NCBI GenBank assembly: GCA_035541995.1
Contig: DATKMG010000772.1
Span: 1 to 13,527 of the forward strand
Reading direction: 5' to 3'
Length of the DNA stretch: 13,527 nt
Source: DATKMG01 sp035541995
Lineage (GTDB): Bacteria > Acidobacteriota > Terriglobia > Versatilivoradales > Versatilivoraceae
Numbering within the stretch: position 1 is the stretch's first letter; each line of letters starts with the position of its first letter. A program made the translations under genes and the position numbers. The notes beneath the pieces are model-generated. The model saw only the letters and a list, made by a program, of their open reading frames with translations, did no database searches and was not told where the DNA came from. Shown piece by piece: positions 1 to 7,986 of this stretch.

Positions 1-1
1 A

Positions 2-1483
2 GCCGACCGTTTGCACGTCCGGCACATCCAGACGCTCGGTCCATCCGAGTTGTTTTCGCTGGCCGCTCCGGCCCGCACGCGCGTGCTGGTGGGGGAAGCA
101 AGCACTTTGCAGGCCACCGCCGCAACCACGCCTCTCGCAAACGGCGCGGGCACGGTTGTTTTCACTCGGCTGTCTCGCCCGCTCGGACCTGTAGGGCGCA
201 GAGCGTTCGCCGGTCAGACACCTACGGTCATCGAGCAGGGGCTGGGCGGAACGGTGCGGCCGCTGGCGCCACCCGTAGCGCTGGACGGCATCGCTGTCAT
301 GGCGGCTCCACCTACCCCTGGCCAGCTTGCGGCGGACGCAACCGGACGCATGATAGCCCGTGGATGGCAAGCTGTCACGGCCTCGGAACAGTCGGCGCCA
401 GGTCCAGGAGACGTGACAGACTTGCGCCAGGCCATCAATGGCGCAGTAGGTTCTCGCGGGGGAGGACTTGGCCTTGTCGGTGGATTGCCGATTCTCATTG
501 CTCCCGGTCCGGCGACCAAACCAACCGAACCGCAGACTCTGGCATCCATTCTCAGTGCCGCTCTCCTGCCTTCGAGCCGGATCGTGAAGCGTCTAGATGG
601 ACGGCTCCGGGTACCGGGGCTTTTCGGTGGAGGGAGCACCACACGTCCGGTTATGGCCTGTCCCCAGTTTACGGCGCCACTGGCTATGGCCCTCCAACGC
701 GATCATCTCGAGTATCTCTTGCCGGGTCTGGGTAATTTTCCTCATGATCGTGTGACGCTATTGGTCGCCAATGGCGCTTTCGTCGAGGCGTTCCTGGCGG
801 GCGCAAATCACGAAATGAACCGCGAACTCCTATGGCGCGAGTACCCCACTGATCAACGGGGAACACCGTTCCGATTCTTTTGGCCACGACCCGACAGAAA
901 CCCGGACATCCCCCCCATGACTGCGTGGACCGCCGGTAACGCCCTCGGCAGGAATGGGGCCGCCAATGGGCCCGACGTCGAAGACATGGTGGTGGTGTTG
1001 GTGCGAGGGGAGGTACTGCGGCGTTACCCGCGAACTATCGTGTACGCCGCCCCGGGTCGTATCGATGGAACTCGTCTGACCCTGGATACATCGGTACCCT
1101 GGACCGCTCCGCAGTTTCTGTTGCGGCTTGACGCGACCACAACGGTTTTCGCCTTCCCTCTCACGGTTGCCCAAGTCCACAGTGACCTTCCCAACGGCAA
1201 GGCCGGCTATTACTTCGTTTTCTCGGAACCGGTGACCGGCCCGCGCTTCAACTTTGATGTATCTACACCCGAACCTTTCGAACACTGGACGGACCTCGGT
1301 TGGGACCGTGTCCCACAGGCACGGGGATTCGCCGTTGCCGGTTTGGACCTGGCGCCGCCTTCACTGGAGACAGGGCCAAATTCACCTCGATGGAACAGGG
1401 ATTCAGCTGACACGGCTCGGATCGCCTTTGCCCGTCCCTTTCGCGTAGGGTATCACGCCGATGAACTGCTGGGAGGGGGGTGA
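2..1483 (+). CDS. Conserved hypothetical protein, first gene of a three-gene giant-protein module (5' end outside window)
   Basis: The reading frame is open from the first bases of the window. The earliest in-frame start-like codon is a TTG at 11 with no ribosome site before it, so the gene probably begins upstream and about 493 codons are seen. I do not recognise a functional domain. The first ~215 residues are rich in Ala, Pro and Gly and look extended or low in complexity. From about residue 218 (ACPQFTAPLA) the protein appears well folded, with a distinctive block at about 268-288 containing ANHEMNRELLWREYPTDQRG. I recall similar blocks in conserved hypothetical proteins of other bacteria. 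No signal peptide or membrane segment is visible in the part present. The stop lies 3 bp before the next ATG, so the two genes are surely cotranscribed. Function is unknown; a structural or scaffold role in a multiprotein assembly is a guess from size and linkage. Confidence 0.85.
   Translation, partial: ADRLHVRHIQTLGPSELFSLAAPARTRVLVGEASTLQATAATTPLANGAGTVVFTRLSRPLGPVGRRAFAGQTPTVIEQGLGGTVRPLAPPVALDGIAVMAAPPTPGQLAADATGRMIARGWQAVTASEQSAPGPGDVTDLRQAINGAVGSRGGGLGLVGGLPILIAPGPATKPTEPQTLASILSAALLPSSRIVKRLDGRLRVPGLFGGGSTTRPVMACPQFTAPLAMALQRDHLEYLLPGLGNFPHDRVTLLVANGAFVEAFLAGANHEMNRELLWREYPTDQRGTPFRFFWPRPDRNPDIPPMTAWTAGNALGRNGAANGPDVEDMVVVLVRGEVLRRYPRTIVYAAPGRIDGTRLTLDTSVPWTAPQFLLRLDATTTVFAFPLTVAQVHSDLPNGKAGYYFVFSEPVTGPRFNFDVSTPEPFEHWTDLGWDRVPQARGFAVAGLDLAPPSLETGPNSPRWNRDSADTARIAFARPFRVGYHADELLGGG
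1471..1480 (+). promoter_or_regulatory. Ribosome binding site of the 1496-aa gene
   Basis: A purine run GGGAGGGGGG ends 6 bp before the ATG at 1487. It lies inside the last codons of the preceding gene, whose final Gly residues it encodes. It fixes the start of the second gene and suggests translational coupling with the first. Confidence 0.7.
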
Positions 1484-1486
1484 CCG

Positions 1487-4400
1487 ATGGCCGACATTTT
1501 CGAATTGCGCAATGCCTTACGTGCTGCAAATACCCAATTGCACGCCGCACAGCTTCGTCTCCAGGAGTTGCAGACCGAACTTGACAACATTAACCCGGGG
1601 GAAGTGCCGCCTGGTGTCATCCTGGCCCTTCGAGCCAGGGTGGTGGCTCAGAGGAGAGTGGTCGCGGACCTGACGACTCGGCGTAATGCGGCACAGGCGG
1701 CTTACCAGGCGGCTGTGATGGCGGACCCCATGCATAACGCCGATGCGGGCCTGCCTTTGGTGCTCCTCCCTGTGCGCATCGAAACCGCATACTTACCTGG
1801 TGCGAACGGGACCGATCTGGTGGTGCGAATCTATCCGGACGACATCCACGTTGATGCGCACGAGCCCGAACTGACAGACCGGGAACTCTCGAGCGGTACC
1901 ACCTACTGGAAGTCTGTGTGGGGCGCAGGGTCGAATACGGCTCGCCTCGATGGCGCATGGAAGCAGCTTCGCGGGCAGTTGAGGCCGCTTCGGGCCGCTT
2001 GGGTTGTCCATGCGTTGAAACCTTCAGTTCCCCGCCCAGCGGAAGAAACCCCAACGGATCAACCACAGCCCGATCCGCCGCTGTTGACAGTGGCTACACG
2101 ACCGGGGACGTTTACACGAGCGGCCCATACCACTCTGCTCCCTGATCATTGGAACGTGATCGGCCTCCGCGATGGCGCGCCGGTGTTCAACGTCGACGGC
2201 GGACCCATTCCTGATACCCTCGACCTGAGCTTTGGGCCTTCAGGCACAGGCGCCAATACATCTGACCTGCCATTCGACGAGGGGGCCCGGTGGCTCGTTG
2301 ATCTCCAAGCGGCCGTTGCCGCCGGAATGGCCGTTCGCATCCCTCTCGCAGGTCCGGACTGCTCTTTGGATCAGCTCTTTGTGCTGGGTGTCAGTGCTCG
2401 AATCGAACCTGCGATCGCCGCGAGCCGCCTGGAGGAGGCCCTCGTCGCGCATCAGTATACCAATGGCCTTGGCTTCTTGCGGCCAGGAACACCGACGAAT
2501 AATACGTCAGCCACGCGTTCGGCCTGGCAATCGGCTCCTGAACTTCCATCTCCAACCGAGATTGACACTTTGGTCAGCGAGTACCAGCCATCAAGTCGTC
2601 AGAACGCAGCTCTCGTTGCCAGAGCCCTCGGGATTGACGGAAGCGAGGCACTCAGCGTCGCTCCACACGGCCTTGATGATCAGCAATCCGCGGTCCTTGT
2701 GCTCCAACAGCAACTCTGGCCGGCGCTGGGGGCAAAGGCTCTTTCGCTGCTCTACTATCAGTGGGACGTGCCACCAGGTCGCGCTGTGAGAGATGGCGGA
2801 TGGCACCTGCACAGCAATCCTGTCTCAGATCAAGCTCTCGCTGACCATGCCATCGGATGGGTACGAAGCCGTGGTCCGTTACCGGTGTTGCGCGTCGGCA
2901 ATCAGCCCTATGGGCTACTGCCGACGTCATCACTTGCCGATTGGGTCACCGCCCCTGATGATCCAACAAACCAATTCGTTGCAGGACTTCGACAGTTTCG
3001 CCCCTACTGGATTGCAGGCGTCGCTGCTGCCCCTCGAGTCCTGGTTGGAACCGACCCGAACCCTGATGCCACCATTGTGAACGTGCTCAGCCGCTTGCCG
3101 GTCTCCAACGGCCTGATGGTGCGCGCCGACGGAGATCCCGTGGCCCAGGCTGTTGCGGACAAGCCATTCCCCGTCGCTCCCATTCCAGGATTGCCCGCCT
3201 CGAGCGAGCTGTTCCTTGCCGCACCCTCCGACACCGCTAAGCCCATGCCTGTGCCAATTGTGGGGGATGCCCTTGCCGACCAGAGTTTGCTGCTTAAATT
3301 TCGGGACTTATTCAGCGACAGCATCGATGTTCTGGATCAGACCAAAACGGAACAGGAATGGCTTGCCAAATATCAGTCTATTTTGGGGAAGAGCACATTC
3401 CCCGGGGCGCCCCCGCCGGACCTTTTCACAACATTGGTTGCCGATTCCTTCACCAATCCGCTCGCAACGTCATCGCAGAATTTGACAGACCAAGTTGCTA
3501 CCGGCATTGTGTGGGGAGCCCTGGGATTCAATCAAAACAAGAACGATCCGGCGTTCCAGCAGAGGGTTCAGCAGTTTCTGCCGATCGCACGTGCATTTCT
3601 GGCCCAGTTTGACTCAGTCTGCAAGTTGGACCCTGGCGCCTACGAAGCAGTGCTCAGGGAGTTGCTGGACTCGCTTTCCCACCGCTATGATGCCTGGGTC
3701 ACTTCGTTGGCATCTCGTCGTCTCGATGAGCTCCGCTCCTCCAAACCGACAGGTGTCGTGATTGGTGCTTACGGATGGGTAGAAGACCTTTCACCCCGTA
3801 CCGATCTCACTGCCATGACCCCGCCGCCAACGGGCTTCGATAGCGCATTCACGAGTTTGCGCCAGCGCTACATCCATGCTCCTTCCATGCATCATGCTGC
3901 TACTGCCGCTGTGTTGCGGGCGGGCTATGATTCGCACCCCCATCCCGATGCCTTGGCTGTGAACCTTGTGTCCCGCCGTGTGCGAGTGGCTGACTGGCTC
4001 GCGGCCGGTGTGCGAAATGGCCAGACGCTTGGAGCCCTGCTGGGTTATCGATTTGAACGGGGATTACACGATGCCGGGCTCGATGCGCTTATCGAGGGCT
4101 TGCGCAAGGACCACCCGCTGCCACTGCCTACAGGTCCCGACGGTGACGTGAATGGGCCGTCCGCCCGAGAAGCCATTGCAGCCCGGAATGTTGTCGATGG
4201 ACTCGACTTGTATCGAAAGCGGGACGCCGTGCGTGCCCAGTTCCCCACCCAGCCTCAGGTAGGTGTCCTTCTCGATGATCTGACGGATGCGGTGGACGCG
4301 CTTGGCGACCTGCTCCTGGCCGAAGGAGTGCACCACTTGATTGGTGGGAATCCATTGCGGGCAGGGCTAGCCGTAGACACTATCGGGCGTGGCGATTCTA

Positions 4401-5977
4401 TACCTGACCGCTTCGACGTAGTTCGCACACCCAGGAGCGGCCGAGGACTCACCTGGCAGGTAGGCGCCCTCTGGCCCGCTGACGGGCAGTCAACAGCCAG
4501 TGGGTGGAGAGATGATCATCCTCGAGCCCTCCTGGCACCGCATGTCAACGCCTGGGCGGCATCTTTGCTTGGCAATGCTGACCGCTGGCAGATTGCGTGT
4601 ACCATCACGTCTGCTGCGGGAGACAGCTCAAGCGTGCGCATTGGTCTCGACGAAGTCAACCTCGCTCCCCTCGACGTGGTTGTGGAAGCCGCAGGTGAGC
4701 CCTCCCAACTTGAGCGCCGGATTAGGGACGCCTTGGCCGCCGGCAGACCTGGCAGTGATTCGGTCGCCGTCCTTCGAACCCCGTCGCCTGATGGGAGTCC
4801 TGGCTTCGCCGAACTGCTCGCGCTGGCAGCCCGGATCCGAACATTACTCAGTACGGTGGAGCCGCTCACACCGCAGCATGTGGAAGGGCCTGATGCTTCG
4901 CCGGTATTGGGTCTCGATATCGCTGAGCTCAACAACAGGGTTGGAGCGCTGCAGGTGTCCTTTTCCAGCGCGGTCTCCCAGCTTGCCGCCGCTGCGCAAA
5001 CATTGTCCGCAGCTGTTGGAGCAAGCGATGCGGTTCTTCGGACAGCAGTCGGTTCGGCATGGTCTGCACTGGCAGCGTTGGCCGACCACGGAATCGTACC
5101 GGCTTATCCGGTGGAGGTGCCCAACGATATCTCGGCTGCTGCAGACGCACTCAGCCAGCAAGCCAGAGCAGTCCTCGCCGCGGTGCAGCCGATAAGCAGC
5201 ACCATGCCGCCGCCAGTTCCAAGCTCGGGTGCAGCGCCCGCCGATGTGAGCCGGTGGCTCGACGCTGTCAACCGCTACGTACAGAACATCACAGGGAAAG
5301 CCGTTCCCATTGTTGCCACTTTCCTGCTCCCACCAAGTTCCTCTTATGCGGCTTCTTTCGCGCTCAACGCTGTGCCTGTGGGGGCAGACGAGCCAGCGGT
5401 GATGGCCTGGTTGCGGCGGACCGCGCGCGTTCGCCCTGGCGTGGCTTTGCTCCATGATGTGCTGCTCGCGACTGAAGTGCTCGACCTCACTCCGTCTGCG
5501 CTGACCGTCGCTCAACTGCCGGTCGAAGTAGGTGCAAAATGGGTTGCCTTGCCGTTTGGCGATAGTGCTCCTCCGAAAGCCCGTCTTGCGACGATTGTCT
5601 GCACGCCGTTTCCCATCGATCCAACCACAGCTTTTTGCGGTCTGGTATTCGATAAGTGGACTGAACACCTGCCAGGGCTTACTACAGTGGCAGATCCGGC
5701 ACGTGGCTACGAGTCGGCAGAGGTCACCGGAGTGGCATTCACAGTGGACGCCCCCGACGCTTATCCGCCTCAGGCGCTCCTTCTGGCAATTGCCCCTGAT
5801 CCGGCTACGGGTTGGTCGCTCGATGTACTGCTTGACGTTGTCCAAGAGACACTGGAGCTTGCAAAGATACGAAGCGTAGATCTTGGTGATTTGCCACGGC
5901 TCGGCCGCGTGCTGCCAGCTATACACAGCGGCTCGAATGTAGATGGCATGCTCAACGCGGCGGGGGTGACACCATGA
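1487..5977 (+). CDS. Giant conserved hypothetical protein (1496 aa), core of the module
   Basis: ATG start with a strong purine-rich ribosome site. The first ~75 residues are heptad-like and rich in Leu, Ala, Gln and Arg, so a coiled coil is likely. A globular region follows with LVVRIYPDDIHVDAHEPELT near residue 110-130, a GNQPYGLLP block near 470, a YIHAPSMHHAATAAVLRAGY block near 795-815, LGYRFERGLHDAGLDAL near 855-870 and VVRTPRSGRGLTW near 975. Residues about 1146-1240 are Ala-rich and helical, without prolines in the first part. A conserved-looking C-terminal domain carries FCGLVFDKWTEHLPG (about 1380) and ends in a long helix. I recall these blocks from large proteins annotated only as hypothetical in other bacteria. 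I see no catalytic motif, nucleotide-binding loop, signal peptide or membrane helix. The stop overlaps the next start (ATGA), implying coupled, roughly stoichiometric expression. Function unknown. Confidence 0.92.
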   Translation: MADIFELRNALRAANTQLHAAQLRLQELQTELDNINPGEVPPGVILALRARVVAQRRVVADLTTRRNAAQAAYQAAVMADPMHNADAGLPLVLLPVRIETAYLPGANGTDLVVRIYPDDIHVDAHEPELTDRELSSGTTYWKSVWGAGSNTARLDGAWKQLRGQLRPLRAAWVVHALKPSVPRPAEETPTDQPQPDPPLLTVATRPGTFTRAAHTTLLPDHWNVIGLRDGAPVFNVDGGPIPDTLDLSFGPSGTGANTSDLPFDEGARWLVDLQAAVAAGMAVRIPLAGPDCSLDQLFVLGVSARIEPAIAASRLEEALVAHQYTNGLGFLRPGTPTNNTSATRSAWQSAPELPSPTEIDTLVSEYQPSSRQNAALVARALGIDGSEALSVAPHGLDDQQSAVLVLQQQLWPALGAKALSLLYYQWDVPPGRAVRDGGWHLHSNPVSDQALADHAIGWVRSRGPLPVLRVGNQPYGLLPTSSLADWVTAPDDPTNQFVAGLRQFRPYWIAGVAAAPRVLVGTDPNPDATIVNVLSRLPVSNGLMVRADGDPVAQAVADKPFPVAPIPGLPASSELFLAAPSDTAKPMPVPIVGDALADQSLLLKFRDLFSDSIDVLDQTKTEQEWLAKYQSILGKSTFPGAPPPDLFTTLVADSFTNPLATSSQNLTDQVATGIVWGALGFNQNKNDPAFQQRVQQFLPIARAFLAQFDSVCKLDPGAYEAVLRELLDSLSHRYDAWVTSLASRRLDELRSSKPTGVVIGAYGWVEDLSPRTDLTAMTPPPTGFDSAFTSLRQRYIHAPSMHHAATAAVLRAGYDSHPHPDALAVNLVSRRVRVADWLAAGVRNGQTLGALLGYRFERGLHDAGLDALIEGLRKDHPLPLPTGPDGDVNGPSAREAIAARNVVDGLDLYRKRDAVRAQFPTQPQVGVLLDDLTDAVDALGDLLLAEGVHHLIGGNPLRAGLAVDTIGRGDSIPDRFDVVRTPRSGRGLTWQVGALWPADGQSTASGWRDDHPRALLAPHVNAWAASLLGNADRWQIACTITSAAGDSSSVRIGLDEVNLAPLDVVVEAAGEPSQLERRIRDALAAGRPGSDSVAVLRTPSPDGSPGFAELLALAARIRTLLSTVEPLTPQHVEGPDASPVLGLDIAELNNRVGALQVSFSSAVSQLAAAAQTLSAAVGASDAVLRTAVGSAWSALAALADHGIVPAYPVEVPNDISAAADALSQQARAVLAAVQPISSTMPPPVPSSGAAPADVSRWLDAVNRYVQNITGKAVPIVATFLLPPSSSYAASFALNAVPVGADEPAVMAWLRRTARVRPGVALLHDVLLATEVLDLTPSALTVAQLPVEVGAKWVALPFGDSAPPKARLATIVCTPFPIDPTTAFCGLVFDKWTEHLPGLTTVADPARGYESAEVTGVAFTVDAPDAYPPQALLLAIAPDPATGWSLDVLLDVVQETLELAKIRSVDLGDLPRLGRVLPAIHSGSNVDGMLNAAGVTP

Positions 5978-7632
5978 GTTGGCGAATCGAACCCACACCG
6001 CGTGCGGCGGGGATCGAAGAAGGCCTGGCGGCGCGAGTGTATGATCCGTTGTGGCTACTCGCTCGTCAGTGGCAACTCGGCGAGTTTCATGGCCAGGACG
6101 CCGGTACCCCAGCAGTAGTGCGGACTGTCGGAAGTGCTATGGCTGTCAACGCGTGGAGGGGCGCTCGCCAAGCCACCTGGTCACCGTTAGATCCGGCCGT
6201 GGACCTTCTGGACGCATTAGTGGAGCCCGAGGATGAATCAGCACCCAACCTGCGCGAACGCATTGAGGCCGGGGCCCACTTTCTACGCCTCCTGGAGGCG
6301 GGTGGATTGAGTGGTCTGGTCAATGCATTCATCAATGCCCATCCATTCGACAGCGTTACGCTTGGAGATCCGGCTTTCACAGCCGATCCGCTTTTGGCCC
6401 TTGTGGCCAAGCATGCACCGGATGGACTGCTTCTTCATGCCACTGCCGCCGCTTTAGCGGCAGGCCAGCCTTCACCCGTGCCGATTGATGCCGGCGATGC
6501 GGCGGGTGTCCGCGACGTGGCCACGACCTGGCTCGGTTGGTACGCCGAAGAAATCGGCGCCACCCCAGGCTCGGGTACGGCAGTCACCTGGCAGGAACAT
6601 CGTTTGGAGTACGGCTTCGCCGTTGCAAGCCCGGCCGCGGGAGGAACAGTTCTTGCCTCGGAGGCATACCACGGTGACGGCCTCGACTGGTTTGATTTCG
6701 ACATCGACCCCTCAGCGGCAACCGGCCCAGCGGCCGCCCCCCTGGCTATCGATTGCCGAGCCGTTCCCACCCCGGTACGCTATGGCGGAATGCCATTGCC
6801 GCGCTTCTGGGCGATGGAAGATGCCCGCTACGACTTCGGCTCGACTGACGCAGCTGCAAACGATATCGGCCGTTTGCTCTTGGTCGAATTTGCTACCGTC
6901 TACGGTAACGATTGGTATGTTTTGCCGCTCAAGCTGCCGGTGGGCAGTCTTACGCTTCTCGATGCTGTAGTGGTGACCGACGTGTTCGGACGCAATTTTC
7001 TTCTGGAGCGCGCTGGTGAAGGCGAACCCCAATGGAATCTCTTCTCGTTAGCCACGAAGGGAGGCATGACGCATCCGGCAGAGAAAGCTCTCTTTCTGCC
7101 ACCAACCGCCGGGTACCTCGCGGAGAGCAAACCTGTCGAAACAGTCCTGTTTTTGCGTGACGAGATGGCTGATCTGGCTTGGGCGGTGGAAGCATGTGTC
7201 GAAGACAATCTAGGGCGGACCGTCGATCGAAGAGCCGCCTGGGTGGGTCATCGTACGTTGCCCCCCGGAGACCCGGCCCAACCGGGCTATCGGGTCGAGA
7301 CTGTCGTGCCCGATTACTGGATTCCGTTGGCACCCGAGCAGCTCGCTGACCAGCAGTCGGTTCGTTTGCGGCTGGTGCCGATGGAGGCTGATGATGGCGG
7401 GGCGCCTCGTATCATCGAACCGCGCGGACGCCTGCTCACAGCCAATGACTCCGACGGTCGACTCTGGGTCTTTGAAGAAGAACTCACACGGGAGGGTATG
7501 CAGGTGGACCGCGTTCATCGGTACGCGCGCTGGCAAGGCGGCCGAACTGCAAGCTGGACGGCACGGCGCCGCAGCGCAGGCCGAGGGGAGGGTTCCAGTG
7601 GACTCCGCTTCGACGTGCTTGACCCCGGCTAA
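5974..7632 (+). CDS. Conserved hypothetical protein (552 aa), third gene of the module
   Basis: The ATG overlaps the previous stop as ATGA, which fixes the start and implies translational re-initiation. The N-terminus carries ARVYDPLWLLARQWQLGEFH at about residues 21-40. A central part has PTPVRYGGMPLPRFWAMED (about 262-280) and LLLVEFATVYGNDWYVLPLK (about 297-316), and a region near 390-405 has ETVLFLRDEMADLAWAVEA. The Arg-rich C-terminus ends with GRGEGSSGLRFD a few residues before the stop. I associate these blocks with a family of unnamed proteins encoded next to homologues of the 1496-aa gene, so the trio looks like a conserved unit. There is no secretion signal, membrane helix or recognisable active site. 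The alternation of W/F/Y-rich strands with loops suggests a mostly beta protein. Its role is unknown; membership in a large assembly such as a tail-like or surface apparatus is only a hypothesis, since no sheath, tube or baseplate gene lies in this window. Confidence 0.9.
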   Translation: MSWRIEPTPRAAGIEEGLAARVYDPLWLLARQWQLGEFHGQDAGTPAVVRTVGSAMAVNAWRGARQATWSPLDPAVDLLDALVEPEDESAPNLRERIEAGAHFLRLLEAGGLSGLVNAFINAHPFDSVTLGDPAFTADPLLALVAKHAPDGLLLHATAAALAAGQPSPVPIDAGDAAGVRDVATTWLGWYAEEIGATPGSGTAVTWQEHRLEYGFAVASPAAGGTVLASEAYHGDGLDWFDFDIDPSAATGPAAAPLAIDCRAVPTPVRYGGMPLPRFWAMEDARYDFGSTDAAANDIGRLLLVEFATVYGNDWYVLPLKLPVGSLTLLDAVVVTDVFGRNFLLERAGEGEPQWNLFSLATKGGMTHPAEKALFLPPTAGYLAESKPVETVLFLRDEMADLAWAVEACVEDNLGRTVDRRAAWVGHRTLPPGDPAQPGYRVETVVPDYWIPLAPEQLADQQSVRLRLVPMEADDGGAPRIIEPRGRLLTANDSDGRLWVFEEELTREGMQVDRVHRYARWQGGRTASWTARRRSAGRGEGSSGLRFDVLDPG

Positions 7633-7872
7633 GCTTGCACATAACACTGGCTCTTCAGGATTCCAATTATACGATCGATCATCGAAAAAATATGAGGCCT
7701 ACCGTTCTAGGTATTTGTTTTGGGAGCGATCCAGTGTTGTAATCTCATCCCACCTCTGCTACATCTGGCAATCTTGTTTCCAACCATACAAGCCAAGGTG
7801 TCCTATCTGCCAATCCAAGGCTCACCGACGTTTGTACTCCAGCAGGGCCAAGCTATGTCTCGCTGGGTTCTG

Positions 7873-7884
7873 TGACTTAAGTCA
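7873..7884. promoter_or_regulatory. 12-bp perfect palindrome TGACTTAAGTCA, candidate CRP/FNR-superfamily operator
   Basis: The sequence reads TGAC-TTAA-GTCA, a perfect dyad centred between 7878 and 7879. Its architecture (two 4-5 bp half-sites around a 4-bp AT-rich centre) is that of binding sites for CRP/FNR-family regulators. TGAC/GTCA half-sites occur in motifs reported for HcpR-type regulators of nitrosative stress. It lies directly upstream of the radical SAM and NnrS-like genes and is the only such perfect dyad I noticed in the gap. The regulator is not encoded in the window. Confidence 0.5.
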
Positions 7885-7907
7885 TAGGTAGCCCGTTCAC
7901 ACTAGTC

Positions 7908-7920
7908 TACTCTTTCAGAG
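7908..7920 (+). promoter_or_regulatory. Candidate -10 element and transcription start of the radical SAM/NnrS operon
   Basis: TACTCT at 7908-7913 matches four of six positions of the TATAAT consensus. A start at 7920 would place this hexamer at -12 to -7 and the centre of the TGACTTAAGTCA palindrome at exactly -41.5, the position of an activator at class II CRP/FNR-dependent promoters. No good -35 hexamer is present, as expected if an activator replaces it. The geometry is seen in the sequence; activation is inferred. Confidence 0.4.
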
Positions 7921-7927
7921 TGAGGAT

Positions 7928-7973
7928 TCCCCGGTTCTGTTATGTGCCGTGCAAATTTCAGACCTGCCGGGGA
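7928..7973 (+). repeat. GC-rich inverted repeat in the leader of the radical SAM gene
   Basis: TCCCCGG at 7928-7934 is perfectly complementary to CCGGGGA at 7967-7973, with a 32-nt spacer. If the RNA folds this way, the right arm hides the GGGGA purine stretch that is the only ribosome-site-like sequence before the ATG at 7987. The loop contains the alternative ATG at 7942. It could tune translation or be a chance pairing. Confidence 0.3.
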
Positions 7974-7986
7974 CTCTAATAAATTA

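Larger units (their letters stand above)
7633..7941. other. Intergenic region between the giant-protein module and the radical SAM operon
   Basis: About 310 bp without a convincing gene. Composition is visibly less GC-rich than the preceding genes. The first ~240 bp show no strong terminator: the best short inverted repeat (CGAT-CGATC-ATCG at about 7672-7684) is followed by A residues rather than T residues. One frame continues open from inside the upstream gene to 7891, but it has no good start and its composition is unlike a protein. The last 70 bp hold the palindrome and the promoter elements listed separately. Confidence 0.6.

Noticed and set aside
1210..1550. Several short antisense and out-of-frame open frames around the junction of the first two genes
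   Set aside because: They cross the well-supported gene junction, have Arg/Pro-rich shadow composition and no start signals.
2411..2418. GCGATCGC, the HIP1 palindrome of cyanobacteria (also at 9773-9780)
   Set aside because: I noticed only two copies in 13.5 kb, far below the density seen in cyanobacteria with HIP1, so it is compatible with chance.
4844..5998. 384-codon open frame on the minus strand, antisense to the 1496-aa gene
   Set aside because: Its product is rich in Arg, Cys, Ser and His with no domain pattern and no ribosome site, and it lies wholly over a better coding frame. It is a by-product of codon bias.
7391..7891. Open + frame overlapping the end of the 552-aa gene, with a CPIC-like stretch in the intergenic part
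   Set aside because: It starts inside a well-supported gene in another frame. The intergenic half has only one CxxC pair, no usable start and no protein-like composition.
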